From JBGSTR01 sp963707135 (GTDB lineage Bacteria; Pseudomonadota; Gammaproteobacteria; Chromatiales; Chromatiaceae), in contig CAVPOY010000024.1 of assembly GCA_963707135.1 (NCBI GenBank), positions 124,001 to 188,000 on the forward strand: a DNA stretch of 64,000 bases, read 5' to 3'. The notes beneath the pieces were generated by a model. That model ran no database searches. It was not told where the DNA came from and saw only the letters and a program-made list of their open reading frames with translations. Shown one piece after another: positions 24,060 to 33,531 of this stretch (position 1 is the stretch's first letter; each line of letters starts with the position of its first letter). A program made the translations under genes and the position numbers.

Positions 24060-26033
24060 ATGTACGAACAGGTTTCCCACGCCCTGCTGAACGACGTCCT
24101 CGACGAATTCCGGCCCGAGATCGCCCGCGAGGACCTGCGCCACTTCTACACCCGCCTTGGCGCGAACTTTTACGCCATCTACACGCTGTTCCATCACCTC
24201 TACGGCCACCGAGGCGACTTCAAGGACCATATGGTCCGCCTCACTGCGACCCTCGCGAAGGCCTATATCGACCGGCCCGGCGACCTGATCCAGATCGACA
24301 TGGCGCGCGAGGACGACCACACCTGGTTCCTGAGCCAGGAATGGGTCGGCATGGCGCTGTACTCGGACGGATTCGCCCGAAATCTGAAGGGGCTGCAGGC
24401 GCACCTGCCCTATCTCACGGAGCTTGGCGTCAACATGGTCCATGTGATGCCGATCCTGAAGTGCCCAGTGGGCGCCAGCGACGGCGGCTACGCCGTCAGC
24501 GACTTCAGGGACGTCGATCCCCGCGCGGGGACCCTGGAGGATCTCTGCGAGTTGGCCAGGTCCATGCGCACGCGCGGTATGCTGCTGACGCTCGACGTGG
24601 TCGTCAACCATACCTCGGACGAGCACCCCTGGGCCCAGCAGGCGCGGGCCGGCGACAGCGTCTACCAGGACTACTACTACGTCTTCCCGAACCGGGACGT
24701 CCCGGACATGTTCGAGGAGACCATGCCGGAGATCTTTCCCGAAACCGCGCCGGGGAACTTCACCTGGGACGAGGAGATGGGCCGCTGGGTGATGACGGTC
24801 TTCAACTCCTACCAGTGGGACCTGAACTACTCGAACCCGGCGGTGTTCATCGAGATGGTGGACATCATCCTTTGCTGGGCAAACCGGGGCGCCGACATCA
24901 TCCGGCTAGACGCCGTTGCCTTCCTGTGGAAGAAGATCGGCACCACGTGCCAGAACGAGCGGGAGGCCCACCTGATCCTGCAGCTGATGAAGGATTGCTG
25001 CCAGGTCGTCGCGCCGGGGGTGCTGTTCATCGCCGAGGCCATCGTTGCGCCGCTCGAGATCATCAAGTACTTCGGCGAGGACGCGGTCATCGCGAAGGAG
25101 TGCGAGATCGCCTACAACGCCACCTTCATGGCCCTGCTATGGGACGCCGTCGCAACCAAGAATGCCAAGCTGCTGACGCAGGGGCTGAAGAGCCTTCCGA
25201 ATAAGCTGGACCGGGCGACCTGGCTCAACTACGTGCGCTGCCACGACGACATCGGCCTGGGCTTCGACGACGCCGACATCCGAGCCTGCGGCTACGATCC
25301 CTACGCCCACCGCCGGTTCCTGGTGGACTGGTTCACCGGTGACTTCGATGAATCCCCGGCCCGCGGACGCCCGTTCGGCGTAAACCTCAAGACGGGCGAC
25401 GCTCGGATAGCCGGGGCACTCGCGTCCCTGGCCGGACTCGAGGCCGCGCTGGAGTCCGGCGATCCGAAGGCGCTCGAGCAGGCCGTCGACCTGATCCTGA
25501 CGTTGCACGGCATGGTGCTGTCCTTCGGCGGCATACCGCTGATCTGGTACGGTGACGAGATCGGCACCCTGAACGATCATTCGTTCCTGGAGGACACCGA
25601 CAAGGCCGGGGACACCCGCTGGATTCACCGTCCGCGCATTGACTGGGAGCGGGCCGAGCAGCGGCACAGCCACGGCACCGTCGAGCAGCGGATCTTCGAC
25701 GGGCTGAAGCGGCTGATCGCCGTACGCAAGGGCACGCCGGCGTTCGCGGACTTCAACAACCGCGAGCTGATCGACGTCGACAACCCGCACCTGTTCGTAT
25801 TCCTGCGCAGCCACCCGACCCTGCACGGGGAATCCGTGCTGGTGGTCGCCAACTTCGACGAGGATCCCCAGTACCTGGATCTGGACAACCTGGGCAACCG
25901 CGGCCTGTTCCGCTACGGCCAGGTCAGGGACTTAGCATCCGGGGGATCGCCGGCGGTCTTCAACAGCCGGCTGATCATTCCCCCGTTCCGCTTCTACTGG
26001 CTGACCGACCAGGTGACCGGGGCCGCGTTCTGA
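24060..26033 (+). CDS. Amylosucrase / sucrose-cleaving GH13 enzyme
   Basis: A 657-residue alpha-amylase superfamily protein of the amylosucrase subfamily (GH13_4). The four catalytic regions are intact: DVVVNHTSDEHPWA (I), IIRLDAVAFLWK with the nucleophile Asp (II), FIAEAIV with the acid/base Glu (III) and RCHDDIGLG (IV). The QEWVGMALYSDGFARNLKGL segment is typical of the subfamily. It either transfers glucose from sucrose to an alpha-glucan, releasing fructose, or hydrolyses sucrose; the sequence alone does not separate these. As the last gene of the sucrose operon it would recycle sucrose when osmotic stress falls. Confidence 0.88.
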   Translation: MYEQVSHALLNDVLDEFRPEIAREDLRHFYTRLGANFYAIYTLFHHLYGHRGDFKDHMVRLTATLAKAYIDRPGDLIQIDMAREDDHTWFLSQEWVGMALYSDGFARNLKGLQAHLPYLTELGVNMVHVMPILKCPVGASDGGYAVSDFRDVDPRAGTLEDLCELARSMRTRGMLLTLDVVVNHTSDEHPWAQQARAGDSVYQDYYYVFPNRDVPDMFEETMPEIFPETAPGNFTWDEEMGRWVMTVFNSYQWDLNYSNPAVFIEMVDIILCWANRGADIIRLDAVAFLWKKIGTTCQNEREAHLILQLMKDCCQVVAPGVLFIAEAIVAPLEIIKYFGEDAVIAKECEIAYNATFMALLWDAVATKNAKLLTQGLKSLPNKLDRATWLNYVRCHDDIGLGFDDADIRACGYDPYAHRRFLVDWFTGDFDESPARGRPFGVNLKTGDARIAGALASLAGLEAALESGDPKALEQAVDLILTLHGMVLSFGGIPLIWYGDEIGTLNDHSFLEDTDKAGDTRWIHRPRIDWERAEQRHSHGTVEQRIFDGLKRLIAVRKGTPAFADFNNRELIDVDNPHLFVFLRSHPTLHGESVLVVANFDEDPQYLDLDNLGNRGLFRYGQVRDLASGGSPAVFNSRLIIPPFRFYWLTDQVTGAAF

Positions 26034-26048
26034 ACCGCGACACACACG

Positions 26049-27056
26049 TCAGTACCAGCGGTTTTTCCTCAAGAGCCAGAGCTCCAGGACAACGAAGACG
26101 GCGGTTGCCGCGCACAGTACGACGAACGCCCAAGGCGTCTCCGTACCCGGTATGCCGCCGACGTTCACCCCGAGTAACCCGGTGATGAGGCCCAGGGGCA
26201 GGAAAACGGCCGTGACCACCGACAGCAGGTACATCCGCCGTTCGGTCTTCTCGGAAAGCCGCTGCAGCAGCTCCTCCTGGGTCACGGTTGCGCGATCCCG
26301 CGACGCCTCCAGCCCCTCGAGGTAACGGGTCGTCTGGTCGGCGATCTCGCGCAGCCAGGCTCGGTCCTCCTCGGCCAGCCAGTCCACCTTGGCCGCCGCC
26401 AGTCTCAGCAAGGCGTCCCGCTGCGGGACCAGATAACGGCGCAGCCCGATGAAGGTGCGGCGTAGATCCGCCAGGGCCGCGTTTATCTCCTCCACGGGCC
26501 CCTCCTCCACCCGTTCCTCGAGCACGTCCGACTGGTCCTCCAGTCCCTCGATGACATCGTCCATGCGCTCGGCCAACCGGTCGGCGATGGCGGCCAGCAG
26601 CTCGCCCGCGTTGCAGGGACCGCGTCCCCGCTCGATGGACTGCTGCACGTCCCGGACCGCGTGCAGCGGCAGCTTGCGGCAGCTGACGACCAGGCACTCG
26701 CTCGCCCAGATCCGAATGGACACCATGTCGTCGGGCTCGGCACCGGGGTTGAAGTTGATCCCGCGCAGGGTCACCACCAGCCCGTCGTCGAACTGGACCA
26801 GGCGCGGCCGGGTATGCTCGGCCAGCAGCATGTCCGCCGCGTCCTCGTCCAGGCCGCTGAGCTCCCGTACGTAAGTGGCCGTGAAGGGGTCTGGAAGGTC
26901 GAGGTGGATCCAGGTCAGACCCATTGTTCCCGTCTCCGTCTCCGTCCCGGTCGCGGCAAGGATGTCATCCCAGTCGAGGCCGATCCCCGCGCCCAGACCG
27001 TCCAGACGGCAGGCGTAGACGAGCCCGCGCGTGGTCGCTTGGCTGGTGTCGGTCAT
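26049..27056 (-). CDS. CorA/ZntB-type divalent cation transporter
   Basis: A 335-residue member of the CorA superfamily. A large N-terminal cytoplasmic domain with long helices is followed by two C-terminal transmembrane helices (YLLSVVTAVFLPLGLITGLL and the AFVVLCAATAVFVVLELWLL region). The pore signature reads GVN (LLGVNVGGIPG) rather than the CorA GMN, as in divergent ZntB-like proteins, so the ion (Zn, Mg or other) is uncertain. The start MTDTSQAT overlaps the stop of the mechanosensitive channel gene by four bases. It converges on the amylosucrase gene with only 15 bp between them. Confidence 0.87.
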   Translation of the reverse strand: MTDTSQATTRGLVYACRLDGLGAGIGLDWDDILAATGTETETGTMGLTWIHLDLPDPFTATYVRELSGLDEDAADMLLAEHTRPRLVQFDDGLVVTLRGINFNPGAEPDDMVSIRIWASECLVVSCRKLPLHAVRDVQQSIERGRGPCNAGELLAAIADRLAERMDDVIEGLEDQSDVLEERVEEGPVEEINAALADLRRTFIGLRRYLVPQRDALLRLAAAKVDWLAEEDRAWLREIADQTTRYLEGLEASRDRATVTQEELLQRLSEKTERRMYLLSVVTAVFLPLGLITGLLGVNVGGIPGTETPWAFVVLCAATAVFVVLELWLLRKNRWY

Positions 27057-28840
27057 GGCTCCTCGGTCGCGGCAGCGGGGTGGGTGGGCGGACTCTGCCT
27101 GGCGGGCCGCGGATCCGGCGCAGCGCGTCCGACGGCGCCGTGCAGCGTCATCTGCGGGAACGGGATCTCCCATCCGTGCTCGGTGCAGGCATCGACACAC
27201 CAGCGCTGGATCGCGCGCCTCAGCCGGTTGTAGAGGTCGCCCAGCTCGCCCTGGAAGTCGGCAATCACCGCCAGATCAAGCGACGAGGTATTGGCCTGAG
27301 CGAATTCCACCCGCAGGTTCAGCAGCTGCTCGCCGTAACCCTCCTGCTCGGCCCGCCGCTGGATGTACTGCTCGAGCGTCCGGGGTATGTCGCCGGTGCT
27401 CTCGCGCTGGAGCCGGTAGCTGATGCCGATGAGCTCCTTGATGCGGAAGTTCGTCGCCAGGTTGCGGGGCGACTTGGCGAGAAAGTCGCTGGTCTGATAG
27501 GTCATCTGGGAGCCGCCCCGCTCCACCAGCTGAACGAGCTCGGGGGAGATGCCGATGACCTTGCCGCGCACCCCGTCGCCCAGGATGACCCAATCGCCCT
27601 TCTTGCAGGGAAACCAGGGCTCGTCGTGTCTGGCCGGGCGGGACTTGAGATCGACGAGGTCGGCGATGGGCACCCGTTGGGTCAACTCGGCGACGGGGTT
27701 GACCAGCGTGCAGAATACGTTGATCTGCCTGACCTGCCAGGGTAGCCCGTCGAGATAGAGCCGTTCGCCTTCGCGAACCGAGCCGATGTTCAGAAAGATC
27801 TGGATCTGGTGCAGATAGCGGGGCAGGGCCTGCCGGAGGGTCCAGGCGACACCGAGGAGCAGCAGGATGCTGAGGCTGAACAGGACCCAGTCCTCGACCG
27901 CGTAGAACACTACCATCGGACCCAGGATGATCAGGAACACCGTGACCAGGCGATGGATCAACTCGACGAGCCGGACTCGAAAGCTTCGGTGCTTTCTGCG
28001 AAAGCCCGGAAGGTAGCGCAGCATCGCCCTTTGGCTCAGACGCGACAGCAGCAGTACCGAGAGCACTGCAAGGAGCGCCACGGTGAGATAAAGCCCCCGC
28101 TGCTGGAAGAAGCCCCTGAGGTAGCTCTGGGACGCCTCGGTGAGTGAAACCTCCTGCGACATCAGTTCCTGAAGCTGAAGCTGCGCGGCCTGCAGCTCGC
28201 TGGTCATGAAGGTCCGCTGCCGCTGCCACTTGTCGCGGGTCGCGTCGAGAGCCTCCCTTATGGACGTGCCCTTACCCCCGGCCGCCAGCAGACGCTCGAC
28301 GTTGGCCAGTGCCTCCTCGATCACGGGGAGCCTTTCTTCGTAATTGGCGATCTTGTCCCGAAGGTCCGACTTCTGGCGCACGTGCGAAGTCATCTCCTTC
28401 ATCTCGTCAAGCGCCGGCTTGAGCAGCGCGAAGAGCTCGCGCTGGAAGTTGAACTCCTCCTCCTTCTCGGCGCGCAGCGCCGTGATGTCGACGCCCGCGG
28501 CGACGTTCTCGAAATTCGCCGAGACGGCGCTCAGATCGGACTCCAGCTTGTCGAGCTGCTGCTTCAACTTTTCCTTCTCGCCATCGGACTGGGAGGCGCC
28601 AATCTGACCGTTGACCTTCTTGATGTCGTCGAGCAGCCCACCCCGAAGCTCGACGAATGAGTCCAGCGTGTCGAGGGTCGCGGTTAAAGAATCTGCCTGG
28701 GCTGCCAATGCCTCGGTGCTTGGCGCGCTTCCGTCCATGCCCTGCGCCAGCACGTGCGTCAGCGGCAGCATCATCAGGAGCACCGAAATGAACAGGGCAA
28801 CGGCCGGTCTCCGCGATCTCAGGGTGCAAAACCGCGTCAT
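27053..28840 (-). CDS. MscS-family mechanosensitive channel with coiled-coil periplasmic domain
   Basis: A 595-residue inner-membrane protein. A signal peptide or first helix (ALFISVLLMMLPLTHVLA) leads into a ~200-residue periplasmic coiled coil (KLKQQLDKLESDLSAVSANF). Several transmembrane helices follow from residue ~250, then an MscS-like beta domain (VREGERLYLDGLPWQV, PCKKGDWVILGDGVRGKVIG) and a C-terminal alpha/beta domain. This is the layout of large MscK/MscM-type channels that release solutes on hypo-osmotic shock, which fits a sucrose-accumulating cell. The start MTRFCTLR is chosen because it leads directly into the signal peptide. Confidence 0.85.
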   Translation of the reverse strand: MTRFCTLRSRRPAVALFISVLLMMLPLTHVLAQGMDGSAPSTEALAAQADSLTATLDTLDSFVELRGGLLDDIKKVNGQIGASQSDGEKEKLKQQLDKLESDLSAVSANFENVAAGVDITALRAEKEEEFNFQRELFALLKPALDEMKEMTSHVRQKSDLRDKIANYEERLPVIEEALANVERLLAAGGKGTSIREALDATRDKWQRQRTFMTSELQAAQLQLQELMSQEVSLTEASQSYLRGFFQQRGLYLTVALLAVLSVLLLSRLSQRAMLRYLPGFRRKHRSFRVRLVELIHRLVTVFLIILGPMVVFYAVEDWVLFSLSILLLLGVAWTLRQALPRYLHQIQIFLNIGSVREGERLYLDGLPWQVRQINVFCTLVNPVAELTQRVPIADLVDLKSRPARHDEPWFPCKKGDWVILGDGVRGKVIGISPELVQLVERGGSQMTYQTSDFLAKSPRNLATNFRIKELIGISYRLQRESTGDIPRTLEQYIQRRAEQEGYGEQLLNLRVEFAQANTSSLDLAVIADFQGELGDLYNRLRRAIQRWCVDACTEHGWEIPFPQMTLHGAVGRAAPDPRPARQSPPTHPAAATEEP

Positions 28841-28918
28841 CTTCGAATAGTGCTCCGTTCGATTTGGGATAAGCGCGGACTCGCGCGCGGGGACCCGCGG
28901 CGGATATTCCACGATCGG

Positions 28919-29959
28919 TCAGACGATGGGCGGATCGAAGATCCCGTCGTCATCCAGGTGGTCCTGCTGGAAGGCCTCCACCTCGTCGGCGACCTCGCCG
29001 TGCTCGTTCCCGAAGCGGGCGATATGGTAGAGCGCCTCGCCTTCATGGACGGACGGGATCTGCACGCGGCCGATCACGACGCCGCGGGCCTGAGCTGTCA
29101 CCGGGTGCTGGTTGCCGCTGTAGGGGTCGCTGATGTAGCCGAGGATCTCGCCGCGCTGGACCGTGGCGCCAAGCGCCACCAGGGTTCGCAGCAGGCCGCT
29201 CTCGGGGGCCCGGGTCCAGGCGCTCGAGCGGGCGACAAACGGGGCAGCCACCCGCGCCCGCTTGGTCGCGGCCCGGATCATCCCTAGTGCACGCATCACG
29301 TTCAACACGCCTAACAGGCCGGCGCGGATGCAGACCTCGTCGAAACGCAGCCCCTCCCCGGCCTCGTAGAGCAGCATCGGAATGCCGAGCTCCGCGGCGG
29401 CCTCGCGCAGGGAGCCATCGCGAAGTGTCGCGTTCAGCAGAACGGGGACGCCGAATGCGCGGGCCAGGCGTTCCGTCTCTGGATCGTCGAGATCGGCGCG
29501 GATCTGCGGCAGGTTGGTACGGTGGATGGCCCCGGTGTGCAGATCAATGCCGTGGCTGCAGTGGCGCACAATCTCGTCAATGAAAAGATGGGCCACCCGC
29601 GCCGCCATAGAGCCCGAGGCGTGCCCCGGAAAGCTCCTGTTTAGATCACGCCGGTCCGGCAGGTAGCGGGACTGGTGGATCACGCCATAGACGTTGACCA
29701 CCGGCACCGCGACCAGGGTCCCGGCGAGCCGGCGCAGGGCCTTGGCCTCCAGCAGTCGCCGGATGATCTCCACACCGTTGAGCTCATCGCCGTGCACCGC
29801 CGCCGAGACGAAGAGCACGGGTCCGCTACGCCTGCCGTGCACCACGTGCACCGGCATAGAAAGCCTCGTGTGCGAGTTGAGCTTGGGCAGCGCCAGGTCG
29901 ATGACCGCCCGGGAGCCGGCGGCCACCGATTGATCTTGAATGACGAACGGCGGACGCAC
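28919..29959 (-). CDS. Succinylglutamate desuccinylase/aspartoacylase-like metallohydrolase
   Basis: A 346-residue zinc carboxypeptidase-fold enzyme (M14/AstE-AspA family). Zinc ligands are visible in AAVHGDELNGVEII (H-x-x-E) and in IDLHTGAIHR, and the catalytic Glu is expected in LLYEAGEGLRF. A lipoyl-like C-terminal barrel follows (GYISDPYSGNQHPVTAQARG). The gene lies 3 bp after rimK on the same strand; this pairing recurs in proteobacteria, suggesting that the two enzymes make and break the same amide bond. The substrate is unknown. Confidence 0.87.
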   Translation of the reverse strand: MRPPFVIQDQSVAAGSRAVIDLALPKLNSHTRLSMPVHVVHGRRSGPVLFVSAAVHGDELNGVEIIRRLLEAKALRRLAGTLVAVPVVNVYGVIHQSRYLPDRRDLNRSFPGHASGSMAARVAHLFIDEIVRHCSHGIDLHTGAIHRTNLPQIRADLDDPETERLARAFGVPVLLNATLRDGSLREAAAELGIPMLLYEAGEGLRFDEVCIRAGLLGVLNVMRALGMIRAATKRARVAAPFVARSSAWTRAPESGLLRTLVALGATVQRGEILGYISDPYSGNQHPVTAQARGVVIGRVQIPSVHEGEALYHIARFGNEHGEVADEVEAFQQDHLDDDGIFDPPIV

Positions 29960-29962
29960 CGG

Positions 29963-30868
29963 TCAGCCTCGGCCGCGCGTGCGCGTCTTGCCGAGGACGG
30001 CCGTTCGCTCGATAAACCCGATGATCATGCCGGCGACGTCCTTTCCGGTCGAGCCCTCGATGCCTTCAAGGCCGGGGGATGAGTTGACCTCCATCACCAC
30101 CGGGCCGTGGTTCGAGCGCAGCAGGTCGACGCCGGCGACATTAAGCCCCATGGTCTGGGCCGCGCGAACCGCCGTCGAGCGCTCCTCCGGGGTGATGCGA
30201 ACGACGCTCGCGGTCCCGCCTCGATGCAGATTCGAGCGGAACTCGCCCTCCTTGCCCTGGCGCTTCATGGTTGCCACCACCTTGTCGCCGATCACGAAGC
30301 AGCGCAGGTCGGCGCCGCCCGCCTCCTTGATGAACTCCTGGACCAAAATGTTCGCGTGCAGGCCCATGAAGGCCTCGATGACGCTCTCCGCCGCCTTGTG
30401 AGTCTCCGCGAGCACCACGCCGATGCCCTGGGTACCTTCCAACAGCTTGATCACCAGCGGCGCGCCACCGACCATCTTGATCAGGTCTTGAATATCGTCC
30501 GGCTTGTGGGCGAAGCCCGTCACCGGCAGACCGATACCCTTGCGCGAGAGCAGCTGCAGCGACCGTAGCTTGTCGCGGGAGCGCGTGATGGCCACCGACT
30601 CATTGAGCGGATAGACCCCCATCATCTCGAACTGACGCAGCACCGCGGCACCATAGAAGGTGACCGAGGCGCCGATACGCGGGATCACCGCGTCGAAACC
30701 CTCCAGCTTCTCGCCCTTGTAGTGGATTTCCGGGCGCATGGACGTGATGTTCATATAGCAGCGCAGGACGTCCAGAACCATCACCTCATGGCCGCGCTCC
30801 TTCGCCGCATCGACCAGTCGGCGGGTGGAGTAAAGCCGGGGATTGCGGGACAGAACGGCTATTTTCAT
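29963..30868 (-). CDS. rimK: RimK-family ATP-grasp glutamate ligase
   Basis: A 301-residue ATP-grasp ligase that, like E. coli RimK, would add glutamate residues to ribosomal protein S6 or make poly-alpha-glutamate. Visible are MKIAVLSRNPRLYSTRRLVD at the start, the ATP-grasp loop APLVIKLLEGTQGIGV, EFIKEAGGADLRCFVIG, and the metal-binding VVMEVNSSPGLEGIE. The internal start MKIAVLS matches the family; upstream residues of the longer frame are not conserved. It is the first gene of a run rimK-hydrolase-mscS-zntB on the minus strand. Confidence 0.92.
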   Translation of the reverse strand: MKIAVLSRNPRLYSTRRLVDAAKERGHEVMVLDVLRCYMNITSMRPEIHYKGEKLEGFDAVIPRIGASVTFYGAAVLRQFEMMGVYPLNESVAITRSRDKLRSLQLLSRKGIGLPVTGFAHKPDDIQDLIKMVGGAPLVIKLLEGTQGIGVVLAETHKAAESVIEAFMGLHANILVQEFIKEAGGADLRCFVIGDKVVATMKRQGKEGEFRSNLHRGGTASVVRITPEERSTAVRAAQTMGLNVAGVDLLRSNHGPVVMEVNSSPGLEGIEGSTGKDVAGMIIGFIERTAVLGKTRTRGRG

Positions 30869-31011
30869 TTTCGACCCCTCAGTGGTTAACTCGTGACTAT
30901 AGCGGCGAACCCGCAATCAGGCCGCGCGGCGTTCAGGATACACGGCGGCGAGCCGTTCCAGCGCATGGCGCCTGGCCCTCGCCGGCGGGCTCATCCTATG
31001 AGATCAATCGG

Positions 31012-31036
31012 AAGAAAGCCCCCGATCCGGGGCCTT
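31012..31036 (-). terminator. Probable terminator of the MipA/OmpV gene
   Basis: On the minus strand AAGGCCCC pairs with GGGGCTTT (one G-U pair) across a short loop and is followed by CTTCC. It lies about 110 bp past the stop of the outer-membrane protein gene. The U-run is short, so this is only a moderate candidate. Confidence 0.45.
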
Positions 31037-31147
31037 GAGGAAACGACGCGCCGTATCGAGGGAACGGACGCCCTAACAGTTGCGGCCTCGTCAGGCCCTT
31101 ACCCGCGGTGCGCGAGATGAGCCGATCCCGGGCACCGCGAATACGGC

Positions 31148-32047
31148 TCAAAGCCCGAACAAGGGCGTCTCGAACTCTCCGCCGGGGCTGGTGTTTTTCG
31201 GCTCGACCCGGGTCTGGCTCTGCCAGAACACCCAACCGAGGGTCACCCCGACGGTGAAGTCGTTTTTCGATTCGACCAGCGGGCTGTTGGCGAACGCGGT
31301 GCCATCGAGATTCTGGTAAGAGCCGAACACCGACCAGCGCCAGCGGCCCTGTCGACCGTCCATCCCAAGGCCCAGCCAGGAGCCCGCGTAACCGGAGCCG
31401 GCCTCGTAGGCCGGTCTGGAAGGCGTGGCGAACTCGGGCGCGACGTTGTAGTAATAGCCCGTGTAATCGTTGTCGGCGAACCGGGTACCCAGCTCGCCAC
31501 TGAATCTGAGACGCTCGCCGACGATCGGCCTCAGATAGCGCACCCGCGCGTCGCCCACCCAGCCCTCCTGCTTAAAGCCCCAGTCGTCGTTATCGACGCT
31601 GACGGCCGTGCGCACGGCCAGCCTGCCCCAGACGCTGTAAGGCAAGGCGGGCTCCGTCAACAACAGGCTCGCCGCCGGGCCGACCTCGACCGTCGGGTCC
31701 AGGTCCGGCATGCCACTGCGGGCATCGCTGTCGTCACTCTCGACCAGCGAGGTACCGCCCGCGCTGACATCCAATTTGAGCCGCTGGGTCTCGAACAGAA
31801 TGCCCTGGATACTGCGGTCGATGCGAAGCCGGTCGCCGCGGTAGATGAGATACGGAAACGGAAATGCTGTCGTCGAGCGTACGTCGGAGCCCGGGTAATT
31901 GGGTTTGTTGTATCCGGCCGCGCCCACGCCAAGCTCCCACAGCGGAAGGCTCTGCGGCGCGGTGGCCGCGTCCTCCGCCAAGGCCCCGGCCGCGGACAAC
32001 AGAAGGAGAGCGGCCCCGAGCAGGGTCCGGAAGTAATTGATATTCAA
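31148..32047 (-). CDS. MipA/OmpV family outer-membrane protein
   Basis: An outer-membrane beta barrel of about 299 residues. A signal peptide (LLGAALLLLSAAGALA) precedes the MipA/OmpV signature LWELGVGAAGYNKPNYPGSD, and amphipathic strands continue to the aromatic end. MipA homologues scaffold peptidoglycan enzymes in E. coli, while others are porin-like; the role here is open. The frame is open further upstream, but the leader before NINYFRTLL is arginine-rich and unlike a signal peptide. I therefore suggest TTG at 32047, without strong RBS support. Confidence 0.8.
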   Translation of the reverse strand: MNINYFRTLLGAALLLLSAAGALAEDAATAPQSLPLWELGVGAAGYNKPNYPGSDVRSTTAFPFPYLIYRGDRLRIDRSIQGILFETQRLKLDVSAGGTSLVESDDSDARSGMPDLDPTVEVGPAASLLLTEPALPYSVWGRLAVRTAVSVDNDDWGFKQEGWVGDARVRYLRPIVGERLRFSGELGTRFADNDYTGYYYNVAPEFATPSRPAYEAGSGYAGSWLGLGMDGRQGRWRWSVFGSYQNLDGTAFANSPLVESKNDFTVGVTLGWVFWQSQTRVEPKNTSPGGEFETPLFGL

Positions 32048-32362
32048 ATCAGAGCACTCTGGTCTTGGTCCATCCGATCGCCGCCCCCCGCGAGACCGAC
32101 GAGGAGGCGAACTGCCGAGTTTCCCCGGTGTTTCCGGACACATTTATGGGAGAAATCGCCCGGGCCCAGGATAGTCAAAACGCCAGGGGAACCGACACCA
32201 CACGCATCGGAAGCCTGGTGTCGAGGTCGAATCGAAGCGCTAGCGGGAGCGCGCCCATTGATGGCCGCCGGGCACGCGGCGATCGCATTTACAAGGGCAT
32301 CAGGATAGCACAGTCGGCGACCGTCTCGCCGCCGCTGGGCCGCGCCCGGGATTGGCCCCCGC
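32048..32362. other. Intergenic region between the OmpV-like and PilU-like genes
   Basis: About 315 bp with no supported gene or hairpin terminator. It presumably contains the promoter of the minus-strand outer-membrane protein gene and the 3' end of the pilus ATPase transcript. Short open frames here lack family features. Confidence 0.4.
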
Positions 32363-33433
32363 TCAGCTGAAGTGGACCCGGGCGTCCAGGTTTGCCGCTG
32401 AATCGGCGTTCGCCAATGCCTCGTCCAGCGTCACGGCCCCGGCCCGGTAGAGCTCGAGCAGCGCGTCGTCGAAGGTCTTCATCCCGGATTCGCTGCTCTC
32501 CTGCATGGCCTGGCCGACCTCGTCGAAACGCCCGGCATGGATTAGGTCCGCGATGTGGGGCGTGTTGACCAACACCTCGACGGCCGCGCAGCGCTTGCCG
32601 TTGACGTCCCGCACCAGCCGCTGCGAGACGATCGCCCGCATGTTCAACGCCAGATCCAGGAACAGGGTCCGGTGCAGTTCCTCGGGGAACATGCCCACGA
32701 TGCGCTCCATTGCCTGGGCGGCGTTATTCGCGTGCAGGGTCGAGATCGCCAGATGCCCGGTGCCGGAGAGCTCGATCGCCGCTTCCATCGTCTCGCGCGT
32801 GCGGATCTCCCCGATCAGGATCACGTCGGGGGCCTCGCGCAGGGCGCTCTTCAGCGCCGCGGCGTAGCTCTTGGTGTCGGTGCCGACCTCGCGCTGGTTG
32901 ACGACGCACTGGCCGTGGCTGTGCACAAACTCGATGGGGTCCTCGATGGTAAGAATATGTCCGGTGGAGTGCTTGTTGCGATGGTCGATCAGAGATGCGA
33001 GCGTCGTGGACTTGCCGGAGCCGGTGGCACCCACCATCAGAATAATGCCGCGCTTGTGCATGATGAGCTCGGTGAGCGTCGGCGGGAGTCCGAGCTCGGC
33101 CGGCGTCGGTACATTGCCTGGAATATAGCGCAGCACCAGACTCGGGGTACCGCGCTGGTAGAAGGCGTTGACCCGGAATCGCCCGCGGTCGCTCAGGGTG
33201 ACCGCGAAATCCAGCTCGAGGTTAGTATCGAACTCCCGGATCTGGGACTCGTCCATCAGGGAGACGACGGCTGAGCGGCAGAGCTCGGGGCTCAGAACCA
33301 ATCCACCCACCGGCCTAACCAGGCCGTCGATCTTGATCTTCACCTGGGCGCCGGCGGTCAGGAACAGGTCGGACGCCTTGACGCGGATCATCATCTCCAG
33401 ATAGGGGCGGACGTCGAAGGTCGAGTCGTTCAT
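32363..33433 (-). CDS. PilT/PilU-type pilus retraction ATPase (second copy)
   Basis: A 356-residue hexameric secretion ATPase of the type IV pilus system. The N-terminal PAS-like domain starts MMIRVKASDLFLTAGAQVKI. Walker A is VGATGSGKSTTLA, the Asp box and Walker B region reads DVILIGEIRTRETMEAAIEL, and the His box is STLHANNAAQAMERI. Sequence features (ASDLFLTAG, LELDFAVT) resemble PilU more than PilT. It follows the other copy by 98 bp and is probably cotranscribed. The pair would drive twitching motility. Confidence 0.88.
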   Translation of the reverse strand: MNDSTFDVRPYLEMMIRVKASDLFLTAGAQVKIKIDGLVRPVGGLVLSPELCRSAVVSLMDESQIREFDTNLELDFAVTLSDRGRFRVNAFYQRGTPSLVLRYIPGNVPTPAELGLPPTLTELIMHKRGIILMVGATGSGKSTTLASLIDHRNKHSTGHILTIEDPIEFVHSHGQCVVNQREVGTDTKSYAAALKSALREAPDVILIGEIRTRETMEAAIELSGTGHLAISTLHANNAAQAMERIVGMFPEELHRTLFLDLALNMRAIVSQRLVRDVNGKRCAAVEVLVNTPHIADLIHAGRFDEVGQAMQESSESGMKTFDDALLELYRAGAVTLDEALANADSAANLDARVHFS

Positions 33434-33531
33434 GGACCTGTTCTCAAGTTCGTTTCCAAAGACCCGGTTGCGCTCCCGGCCAACGAGCGCGCCCGCATCG
33501 CCCGCGTGCCGCCCCTAATCGAGCGGCCCGT

